A stretch of 27,484 nucleotides of DNA, from NCBI RefSeq assembly GCF_000003605.2, contig NW_003142308.1:214335-241818 (forward strand). The letters run 5' to 3'. Below, piece after piece: positions 1-9,269 of the stretch; the stretch's first letter is position 1, and every line of letters begins with the position of its first letter. The position numbers were made by a program, and so were the translations under genes. The notes below the pieces were generated by a model. The model was not told the origin of the DNA. It worked only from the letters and a program-made list of their open reading frames with translations, and ran no database searches. The DNA is from Saccoglossus kowalevskii (Eukaryota; Hemichordata; Enteropneusta; Harrimaniidae).

Positions 1-23
1 ATTTACCACTTCCGTGTCACTGA

Positions 24-36
24 GAATGTTCTAGAA
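24..36. promoter_or_regulatory. heat-shock element 1
   Basis: GAA (24-26), TTC (29-31) and GAA (34-36) are spaced by exactly two bases, a perfect three-pentamer HSF site. It lies about 200 bp upstream of the predicted start. Confidence 0.55.
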
Positions 37-127
37 CCGTACTGTGTCTGGGTGAAATATTCTAGATTTTTTTTAGAAAATGGTTGAATAGGTAATAGAA
101 CACTGTAGGAGGCAATAGAAGGTAATG

Positions 128-140
128 GAACATTCTAGAA
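128..140. promoter_or_regulatory. heat-shock element 2
   Basis: GAA (128-130), TTC (133-135) and GAA (138-140) are again perfectly spaced. A partial fourth unit (TTA) follows in phase at 143-145. It lies 66 bp upstream of the TATA box, a normal spacing for a proximal HSE. Confidence 0.55.
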
Positions 141-240
141 ATTTATAGTAAATTCCAGACTCATTATGTATGCTGATGTAATGGTCTATTTATAGACAGT
201 GTGGGTATATATAGTGGAGTTGTTCAGCACTGAGTGCAGA

Positions 241-495
241 TCGGAGATCTCGTTGAATTTTATTGGAGTTTAAGTATCTTGTTATTGGAGTAGTGGAGTT
301 TTACCGCGTTATTGTACTTTGTGTTTGCAGAGTATAATAATACCAGTACCAGTTGAAACCTCATCTGTTGGCTCCGTGTTCGTATTTTATCATCGCCGCC
401 AGGGAAGTCTTTCTGTTACTGTTGCCATTTTGGTATTTGAACCATCACACCTGTACTATACCAATTACGGTAATATTACGTTGCGTGTGACAAAT
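241..495 (+). other. putative transcribed leader between the HSE/TATA promoter and the 12-bp array
   Basis: This stretch holds four TGGAGT motifs (two just after the TATA box and two near 290), then a pyrimidine-rich run ending in TTTGCAG at 330 that resembles a 3' splice site. No convincing upstream donor was found. The frame from 319 stays open into the array, but it begins with TTG and has no ATG, so I do not call a protein. The sequence ACCAGTACCAG near 341-353 resembles the array unit and may be its origin. Confidence 0.3.
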
Positions 496-952
496 CAGTA
501 CCATAAGCAGTACCATAAGCAGTACCATAATCAGTACCATAAGCAGTACCATAATCAGTACCATAAGCAGTACCATAATCAGTACCATAAGCAGTACCAT
601 AATCAGTACCATAAAGCAGTACCATAAGCAATACCATAAGCAGTACCATAAGCAGTACCATAACCAGTACCATAAGCAGTACCATAATCAGTACCATAGG
701 CAGTACCATAATCAGTACCATAGGCAGTACCATAGGCAGTACCACAATCAGTACCATGATCAGTACCATAAGCTGTACCATAAGCAGTACCATGATCAGT
801 ACCATAATCAGTACCATAAACAGTACCATGATCAGTACCATACTCAGTACCATAAGCAGTACCATAAGCAGTACCATGAGCAGTATCATACTCAGTACCA
901 TAAGCAGTACCATAAGCAGTACCATAAGCAGTACCACAATCAGTACCACAAT
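496..952. repeat. 12-bp tandem array, about 38 copies
   Basis: The unit is CAGTACCATAAG or CAGTACCATAAT, with a few variants such as CAGTACCATGAT and CAGTACCACAAT. Ten copies run from 496 to 616, the last carrying one extra A. Another 28 run in strict 12-bp register from 617 to 952. From 508 to 615 the AAG and AAT forms alternate, giving a 24-bp higher-order unit. Because 12 is a multiple of three, several frames stay open and would give Gln-Tyr-His-Lys/Asn repeats on the plus strand or Val-Leu-rich repeats on the minus strand. The one-base insertion at 604-616 breaks the plus frame, and there is no proper start. A repeat that may be transcribed is better supported than a coding region. Confidence 0.95.
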
Positions 953-2268
953 CAGTGTTTGTTTGTATATTGTACGTGTCGGTATATGTTAAATAAGATT
1001 ATTTCTGTAGAAACTGCAATTTTCTCTGAATTATTTGTTGCCGAGAGATTCTAAAATATAAAGCCAGCAAAGCATATTGTCACTCCCATGTATGTATGGG
1101 GTTTGGTTACCGCGTGACTAAGCACACAACAGAACTTCATTATACTCATATTGTACAAATGAGTGACACGAGAGATTAATATATAGACCAATTCGTACAC
1201 AGATAAAAAGAACACGTCTAAATACATTTATTATACACACGGATACACAACGTCGAATATTTAAAATAAAATAAACATTAAACAAACGAAGCGTAACTAT
1301 GCTGGTTGATAATATATCAATCTATATAGATCAAAATAATGATACGTTAAATTCTGAAGAGTTCGCTTAAAATAATACAATTAGTTCCAATTAACCTCTG
1401 CTTAGAAATCTGGTGGTGTTAGTATGTGCATATTGTATATCTATATGTGTATATTATATATTTGTTATTTCATTGTTCCGATTCAACAACTAGGTACAAT
1501 AGGTCAAATTGTGCTTTTTTTTCGTTATAAGCGTTCATAAACCGAAAATGTGTTGTGTGATTATGTTTGTAATTTATATTTCATAAGTAGAAAATATCTT
1601 TGTCTTCCCCTTTGAGCAGGCCATGTTGTTTGTATATATTTGTATGACAAAGGTTTGACGCCTATTACAACGCAAAGCTTGAAAGTTAGACAAACTTGTT
1701 GAAAAAATACTCAATTCCAAAACGTGGAACACGTTTAATATTTAACCTTTAACTTTATCTCCTTACATACTGTAACATAGGAACAAATACTCCTCACTAT
1801 ATATATATTCTGGTACAGTGAAAGACTACAGTGAAATTGACAAGCTTTCGTAATAACTACCCATCAATTTTATTGGTCAAATAACATATTACTCATTCAA
1901 TGTTAATATAGATTCAATATTGTTGAAATGTCGACTAACAACATAAATAGTATACATGCGATATTACTCATTTAGTTATGCCATATATAGTGTACACATA
2001 GTGTACAGTGCAGTATGGGGTCGCATGCTGAATGCCATGCTGATCTTCTTGAGATTGAATTTACACATATTAAATCATTACGAAGGAGTAGGCGTGTAGT
2101 AACTTTGATGAACGGATCGTTTCGGTCGCCTGGGGACGTCAGTCATTACATGTAAATTCAACAAAACATCCTGCTATGCATCATGCCACTGTAACTCATT
2201 ACCATCGTCTTAAATTATCAATGTAACATGCAATACAAACAATCATGATTGATTTTTTAGAATAGAAC
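953..2268. other. A+T-rich non-coding stretch
   Basis: I see no coding signal, RNA gene or transposon end here. It contains ordinary A+T-rich DNA with TATA-like runs (for example near 1798-1812) and a TGACGTC-like CRE core near 2134-2141. If the array to the left is transcribed, the transcript end would lie somewhere here, but I could not fix a poly(A) site. Confidence 0.6.
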
Positions 2269-2470
2269 ATGAATTTTTGTCGCGCGGCCAGTCGAAATGT
2301 GTCTGGTCGTCGCTGTATCATTACATTGGTGTCTGGGGATGCCATTTACACCTCACGACGCCCGTACTCGACTGTGACAGACATGTCGCGTAATAAAAAA
2401 CTATTCACATTTCCACCATTTTGGTTTAAAACAACTTTATCGCTCCGCTTCCGGGAACAGAAGTAGCTCT
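2269..2470 (-). promoter_or_regulatory. CpG-dense islet with ETS-like and YY1-like motifs, possible minus-strand promoter
   Basis: About sixteen CpG dinucleotides fall in about 190 bp, far denser than the surrounding DNA. On the minus strand an ETS-type site (CCCGGAAGC, about 2447-2455) is followed by CCAAAATGGTGG (about 2414-2426), which resembles a YY1 site. This combination is typical of TATA-less housekeeping promoters in animals. An ATG follows on the minus strand near 2384, with eleven codons before GAG|GTGTAA, a possible donor. No later exon was recognised towards position 1. The plus strand also has an open frame from the ATG at 2269 to 2466 (65 residues) that resembles nothing I know. 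Confidence 0.25.
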
Positions 2471-5198
2471 GACCAGATTCTTTTGTCAGAAGTGTGGTAA
2501 TGTTCTATTTTAGACAAGCGTATTTTTCAATGTGACGTAATATTGTATTAATACCATGGTCTATCATTATAATAAAAGTCATACCATAATATCAACCTGA
2601 TCAGTCGATCAGTCTGACTGAGGATTTTAGAAAACATCATCACATTCTTCTGATAGTTTAATCACATTTTAGAATATTATCTTGTTGTGGGTACCTGAAA
2701 TCTATGAAAGTACCCACTAATTAATTATCATAATAATGTAATATCTCTAAATACATGTATTCCCGTGTTGCATGTTACAAGACATCAAGCATAGTCTAGT
2801 TCATGCGGGTGTGACATCTCTTGTGTGAAAACCAATGTACTCCGTATTTTGTATATCTGATATGATGTCTCTATCACTATTATTATAATGTTGAGAAAAC
2901 TGAATGTGATGCACAATAGACACATATATGGTTATTATCGAAACAAAAAAACCTTCTATTACAATGATGTGAATAACATTAATACCACCCTTATTATTAT
3001 CGTTTGTATTTTCACTCGTCACTATCATTCCTTTCACTCTTGGTGGTGAAAATACATTATACGACACATTACAAATAATTCCAAGGTGAGTTGTGATAAA
3101 TACACTTTGCACTGTTTTTATTATTTTTTTTATTATTTGTCATTTGTTGTTTCTCGTGCACAACGTAACTTGGTCATTAACACGAACCTTTAAATATGAA
3201 TTTAATTCTTGTAATTCCAGCAGTGTTTTATTATACCTGGCAAAGATACTTCAGTATATATATTCCGGAATTGAGAAGTGGACAGACATACATAACATAT
3301 ATTGTCAACAATGCACCTAGTGGACCTACTTGACGCTAGAAGGAACAAAACAATGTAATAATGTACGCAATGTAATAATGCGACCAGGTGCGAACAGCAC
3401 GCGACGCATAACTCTATATAGATTTGCAGTTTAAGACAATAATGTATATACCTGGAATTGTGATGTTGGGTGAGTATCATTACAGATGTACATTGAACAG
3501 ATTTGTTCATTGGCCCAGAATTAAACAGTGTAGTTTTGCTATAAAATCAAACTCACCTACCGTAATATGCTACTTTTCTTTCAAATTCCGCATAGACAGA
3601 ACAGGCAGTAATTGACGTCGACGTTTCCTGATAATTGTTTGCGTTATATTATAGAAGGAAATGTACGCCGCAATAATATACTGATGTTACATGTCACTTC
3701 GATTCATATCACCTCGTCATCCACTCCTAGAGAGTAAGATCTTAGATGAATTCCAGTGTAACGAAAAAAACAAGACTCCCCGGGGTGAAGAATATGTAAT
3801 TACATAATGCTCCGATCGATGTATAAAAACTTAACCTGCGTCATTAGTTGCATTCGTTACCATGGTAATGGCTTGTCCCACCGTGATATTTCAAACAATC
3901 AGCCCAAATTACGGATCTTCTATTGTACAAATATTATTAGAATTCACTAGTGAGTAAACGATTACAGGTGGGGACAGTGCGTACTATCTCTTTGAAGTTC
4001 CGCGACATGAACATGTAATGATATAACGATTCGTTTTCATGTATTATGCAAAAGCTCCTTAAACAATTCAAAATCACGCCGGATCAGAATAACACGGCAG
4101 CTCATTTTGTTGTTGTCAATTTAGACGAAATAATGATTAATATACTGAGGTGAGTTTAAGTTTGGGAAATTGGGTTTAATTGTGACTCATTTTGAATGGG
4201 TGCATTTCAAGTGGGTTTTGGTGTACATCGAATACACATAATAACTCTTGATTGTGTAAAATTGAACAACATCAAATATGGTTTGATGGCGATATTAAAC
4301 TTCTTCTCCGTATTTGTATATTACTTGACAAATAGGACTAACGATTTCATATAGGCACGTTATTACAGACGTGTGCATTACATACGAGATTGTACGATAT
4401 GTAGTTTAGTACGATGTGAATGGAAAACATGTAATCTCGAATATTAATTGCGCAGTATGATTCCAGCATCAAGTAATGAAACATGATATTACCACGGCCA
4501 ATGTAGATTATTGCTATTGAGAGGGGCACCCACAGAACTCACACTGGACAGGGGGTTCTTTCACTGCTAGAATGATGTAGACAAGACAATAGTACTGGAA
4601 ATGAAATACACCAAAATATCAAATTAAAGCTCCTGGCTTTAATACCTCTCAAAATAATTACAAAATAAAGCACAGAATAATAAAATGAATAAATTCACTA
4701 AAATAGGGGATTGTCTGGCGAAGTGTGCATTGGTGATAATTCACAGTTCCAGGATGTGGAAATTGATGACAGTCAAGGACTTCCGCAACACGACGACGCA
4801 GAAATACAGGGGTCTTACTTGCAGAGAAACGCTGGTATTCTGTTCATACAGGTTTCACAGAATAGTGATTGAAGCCTATATATATATCGACTGACACTCA
4901 TATATGTAAGGACGGCTGATGCACACAATGTCGGCATACCTTATGTATATACTAGGACAATTCGAACACTGATACTGTACAAAGTTCTTAGAATAATTAA
5001 ATAATTAATTTAAAGATATTTTTCAAAACAGATTTCATGTAAATGTTAATCTAAAACAGTATGTAGTAACAGGTTTGTTTTAAAGAAATTAGTGGAATTG
5101 TATACTACTTATCAACGTTTTCAATGATCGAGTACCTGCCAAGTTCTGTTATCTTGACTGGCACACCCGATTATAAAGAGTACATCAATTATAACATA
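2471..5198. other. non-coding stretch, no gene recognised
   Basis: Only short chance frames occur. A small 17-bp direct repeat (CAATGTAATAATG core) lies at about 3351-3381. Nothing else stands out by reading. Confidence 0.5.
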
Positions 5199-6059
5199 GA
5201 GTCTCAAAAGAAACGCAAAAACTATTTTGTGTTCAAGATTAAGAAAGCGAATCATAATAAATACATGAATTATACAATAACAAAATGACGAATCATTTAT
5301 AAATAAATGTTGCTTTTGCGATTTGTTTCAATGGTTAAAGGAATCACATTTTTAAATTCCACATTCAGTTTTCGTTTTCGATATTCTGAAATTCTTTCGT
5401 TTGTATGCAGGAAAATACAGTATTTTTACCAAGTAAAATCATATTTATTAAATCATATTGTTCATACATGAATTGTTGAACACACTGTATAGTTTTTAAT
5501 TTTATTCAGCTTCTTTCAGTCATAATTCAAAACAAAGTAAAGGCACAAATTTAGAGAATGTATTCAATTTTTTTCTGTAATAATTATGAAAATTATTTAT
5601 GGATGCATAGGAAACACATTTAAATTCCTGAATTATCTTGTCAAAATCACGAAAAGTCTTTATCGTAGTGTTGCTCTCCGTATTGACCAATATCTGAGAC
5701 ATTTGTTTGAACTTCGAGATTAATATTCATTTTTTGTACAAGCATTGAGAGTATAAGATGAGAAGATTAAATTTAAAATGTCTATTTTTGTCTAATGTTC
5801 TGGAGTAATAACAGTATGAATCAAAGGTATAAGAAGCCATTTAACAGTCACTTGATATTTTGAGTATTCGAGCCCCTTGCTAATAATCTAATAATAAAAG
5901 TTAATAAGAAATGCTCCTACACCATTGTCTGAAGAGATTAAAACCTTGACCTTGGGGATGATAGCATATGTCAGTTGTCAAACTTAAATTCAGAAGGAGA
6001 CAGTGGAAGTTGGTGTAAACAAATTGTATATGTAAAACGTTTGCAACGACGGATGGTGA

Positions 6060-6411
6060 CACGTGGTCTTATTTTAAGAAACACTAAACTTGGTATATTT
6101 GGAAACATAAATAACAAATAGTACAAATGCTTTATTCACTAATGTGGTCACGTGGTCTTATGTTAAGAAACACTAAACTTGGTATATTTGGAAACATAAA
6201 TAACAAATAGTACAAATGCTTTATTCACTAAGGTGGTCACGTGGTCTTATTTTAAGAAACACTAAACTTGGTATATTTGGAAACATAAATAACAAATATT
6301 ACAAATGCTTTATTCACTGAGGTGGTCACGTGGTCTTATTTTAAGAAACACTAAACTTGGTATATTTGGAAACATAAATGACAAATAGTACAAATGCTTT
6401 ATTCACTAAGA
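6060..6411. repeat. 89-bp tandem repeat, four copies
   Basis: Copies begin with CACGTGGTCTTA at 6060, 6149, 6238 and 6327, exactly 89 bp apart. They differ by only one or two substitutions each, for example ATGTT for ATTTT in copy 2 and ATATTAC for ATAGTAC in copy 3. Each copy has a CACGTG E-box at its start and TTTATT near its end, which reads as a poly(A) signal AATAAA on the minus strand. The repeat has no long open frame. It lies inside the possible element 5199-8323. Confidence 0.93.
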
Positions 6412-6436
6412 TCTACTTTGAATAGCAGGCTTTAGT

Positions 6437-6465
6437 CAAATAAATAAATAAAATGAATGAATGAA
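6437..6465. repeat. short (AAAT)n/(AATG)n microsatellite
   Basis: AAATAAATAAATAAA runs directly into ATGAATGAATGAA just after the 89-bp array. Confidence 0.7.
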
Positions 6466-8325
6466 ACATGAAAATTCATTAAAACGCCGATAATACAAAT
6501 CCTCATGTACATCGTGAAATATCAGATAATACTGGTATTAAGTTATTAAATTTTCATTACCCGTGCCAAAACAATCCCTACTAAAGTAGTAAATCTAGAG
6601 TCTAGAAGTTCTTCACCTGTTATTATGTTATAATAATGGGGTTGTCAATAATAATCACGGGTAGTTAATCACGGATATAAGACATCTATGGAATGAATAA
6701 GCGGATCTGGAGTATATAATCACTTTGTCATGAAAGGTAATTATCAACAGTTAAATTTCCCCAGGGAGGGCTTATATCTGCCACCAAATAAGCATAGTCG
6801 GTTGGCTATTCGGTTTCTTATGTCTTAGAAGATTAGTCTGAACAATATAAGATACCATAACCATGATCACAGTTGTTTATCTGGATATAGTTTCCAATGG
6901 TCTGCAATTGATATTTCTAAATGATAGCTGGGATCCCCAAACATTACGTCATTGCTATTATATTTTAATATATGATTTGCAGCAGCATATGTTTTTAATG
7001 TTCATTTGTAATACATTATAGATGAGCCATACGAATGGCGTACTCGACTACTTTGTTGTGGACGTGAGTTCTAATCAGGTGTGTAGTTCGTACCCTGGTT
7101 TTAATTATATATTTTTTAACAGAACTAATGTTATTTCAACCACACACAATCAGGAGGTATAAATAGTATAAAAAGAGAAACTATGTATATTTTTCTTGCA
7201 TCCTCTAGTATTGTTATAATCATTAATTTAGCCATATGTTATGTATTACTCATACACTTGACATTCATGCTATGTGCCATATGTCATTTTAATTTGTCTC
7301 TCATACATTATCTACTTTTAATGCCCTTCCATTAACCAAAACTCAATAGTTATATAGGAATAACAAAGTACATTTGCACGCACACATGGGTCAAAGAGCA
7401 CAGTAGTACAGAAATGTACTACACGAGTGGAAAAGCCAGCCGTGAAGCGTTTTCAACAAGTAATGTAAATGATATATGAAACTTAAGATTAAGACAAAAA
7501 AAGTAATATCAGGAATATACAGATAAAGATATCCTGCCATACTGGTAGCACCCACCATATCACGATCTTAGTAGTCAATTCATGAAAGAGCTTCTTCATA
7601 TTGTAAAAACAATTAGAGATCATCTGCTTAAGTGATTTGTCTTGTTCCATCGTCAGATCATGATGTCTGTCATAGAAACGCTTGAATGTTGGATGTTAGA
7701 ATAAGATCAAAGTCATAACTTTTGTCAGTCAAATTCAAAGGGGACATACGGTGAGAGGCAGAAGAACTTGATTATGTGGCTCTAATTTCTGGAAGATATA
7801 TTATAGAAATATAATTATTGATGAAAGGATTAATGAAAGTACATTGTTAATATACCTGGAAAGATATTTTGTTTTAGTTTTTCAAACATTGTTTAAATAC
7901 TGCAAAATCTACATGTTCTTAATACCACTATGTATCATACCAGTTTTTTGTTGAGCACTAACATGAACCTGCTATAAATCGAACTTTATGGTGTATAGTA
8001 TAATATACGCCGGGAAGTCACTGGTATATTTTGGAGGGGTAATTTATAACGAATGACTTGTGGTTAATCGGGATTTCATCTTTGCTGAAAGTGGCCAGAA
8101 TCAGTAGATGCATCAGATAAACACAATAAAACTAGCAGCTTTATCAGAAGGGACATTAACATGTTGTCTATGTTGGAAGCACGATTGTAGCTTTTGAATG
8201 CGGCAGCATGACACCGCTCTAATAGATTTGACCGAATTGGACTGTGCGCAAGGTTAAACCTTCTCCCGTTTAGCCCATTTATGATTTTAAAATTATACCG
8301 CCAATTGTTTTTTTTTGAGACTCTA

Positions 8326-8730
8326 TAAATGTTGGCCACAATGCAAATATCTTTCATAGATAAGCATGCTACACAATAAAGATCACCTGAAATAATATGG
8401 CTAATAGGGAAACAGTTGAATGGAAAAGACGAACAGTCATAATGTATATCACCACAATGTCTTTTTCATAGTTAAATATCTGACAGGCTGTTGCATTGAT
8501 GTCAATGCGCGACAGAAGAAATAAGTGGTGGAAATAAGTTATATTTGTATGCATGCTATGGGAACATGCTGCTATGGGAACTATTGTTATTTGAATTAGC
8601 AGATTGGATGAATATTTTGGGGGTTGGGAAATGTGCATTACCCTACGTTTAGTTGTCTAATCTATATGTTTGAGAAAAATCATGTTACTGTATGAATATG
8701 GCATGAGGATGACAACCCGAAAGATAAAAT
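8326..8730. other. non-coding stretch before the mariner remnant
   Basis: No gene is recognised. A small direct repeat, GCTATGGGAAC, occurs twice at about 8555-8582. The mariner 5' terminal repeat and helix-turn-helix region would be expected here or slightly upstream, but I could not recognise them. A stop codon in the transposase frame lies just before 8731. Confidence 0.4.
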
Positions 8731-9176
8731 ATGCATAAGGTGTCTGCCAGATGGATTCCCAGGTTGCTCACACCTTTCAATAAGCAAGAACGCGTTGAGT
8801 GCTCGAGGATAAATTTGGACGTGTGCCAAGAAGATGAGTCAATGTTTTTCAAAAGTCTGATTACACAGGATGAAACTTGGGTCCATCAATATGATCCAGA
8901 TAATAAAGTCCAGTCAATGCAGTGGAAGCACTTGGACTCACCACCTCCAAAAAAGGCAAGGATGCAGCCCTCCACTGGCAAGGTCATGCTCACAGTCTTC
9001 TGGGACCAGAACGGAGTAGTGATGATTTCCTGGCAAAGGGTAACACAATTACAGGAGCCTATTACGCTTCACTTTTGATAAAATTAAGAGAAGCTATCAA
9101 AATCAAGTGGCCGGGCAAGATCAGCAAAGGTATCCTCCTCCTGCAGGACAAAGCGAAGAAATCAACCCTGGTCTAG
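8731..9176 (+). pseudogene. mariner-family transposase remnant, frameshifted and truncated
   Basis: The frame from 8731 reads KVSARWIPRLLTP, then DETWVHQYDP, SPPPKKARM and GKVMLTVFWD, which are hallmark blocks of mariner (Tc1/mariner, DDE/D) transposases. The reading then moves to another frame near 9021-9028, apparently after a 4-base deletion, and continues as DFLAKGNTITGAYYASLL and KGILLLQD until the stop at 9174-9176. The first catalytic Asp is at 8869-8871 (in DETW) and the second at 9147-9149 (in LLLQD). The usual Asn-Ala-Pro-x-His after the second Asp is lost, the third catalytic Asp is absent, and so is the N-terminal DNA-binding half. About 150 residues remain of a usual 340-350. It cannot be active. 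No terminal inverted repeats of its own were found. Confidence 0.9.
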
Positions 9177-9247
9177 AAAATCTCCAGACTTCTGATGCCA
9201 TTGCCTGTCCTTGTTGTGTCTGAGTGATTTACCATATATTCATGTCT

Positions 9248-9268
9248 ATTCATTCATTCATTCATTCA
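9248..9268. repeat. (ATTC)n microsatellite
   Basis: Five ATTC units in a row, just downstream of the mariner remnant. Confidence 0.8.
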
Positions 9269-9269
9269 A

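Larger units (their letters stand above)
24..240 (+). promoter_or_regulatory. candidate heat-shock-type promoter (two HSEs plus TATA box)
   Basis: Two perfect three-unit heat-shock elements of the form GAAnnTTCnnGAA lie at 24-36 and 128-140. A weaker TTCnnGA element is near 60-66. TATATATAG at 206-214 is a good TATA box, with a second TATA-like stretch at 187-195. The A at 238, in a TGCAGA context, is about 32 bp from the first T of the TATA box and is the likely transcription start. HSF trimers are known to bind such alternating GAA/TTC pentamers. The order HSE, HSE, TATA, start on the plus strand is seen directly. Promoter activity is inferred. The segment could be a host promoter or the promoter part of a retroelement LTR; no LTR ends or primer-binding site were identified. 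Confidence 0.5.
5199..8323. mobile_element. possible non-autonomous Tc1/mariner-like element with TA-flanked inverted ends
   Basis: TA followed by GAGTCTCAAAA at 5197-5209 is mirrored by TTTTGAGACTC followed by TA at 8313-8325. TA target duplications and short inverted ends are the signature of Tc1/mariner elements, and the right end read inward resembles mariner-type termini. The 3.1-kb interior has no transposase, but it holds an 89-bp tandem array, a layout known from non-autonomous elements in invertebrates. A 13-bp inverted match in 27 kb of A+T-rich DNA can arise by chance. The two ends could also belong to separate elements. Confidence 0.25.

Noticed and set aside
476-949. 157-codon minus-strand frame of Val-Leu-Met repeats, and the plus-strand Gln-Tyr-His-Lys frame, as real proteins
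   Set aside because: Both are translations of the 12-bp tandem repeat. The plus frame starts at TTG and is broken by the one-base insertion near 604-616.
7036-7076. tRNA-like A-box (TGGCGTACTCG) and B-box-like GTTCTAATC pair as a SINE
   Set aside because: Each box has a mismatch at a key position, the spacing is short for a tRNA, and no cloverleaf arms could be drawn.
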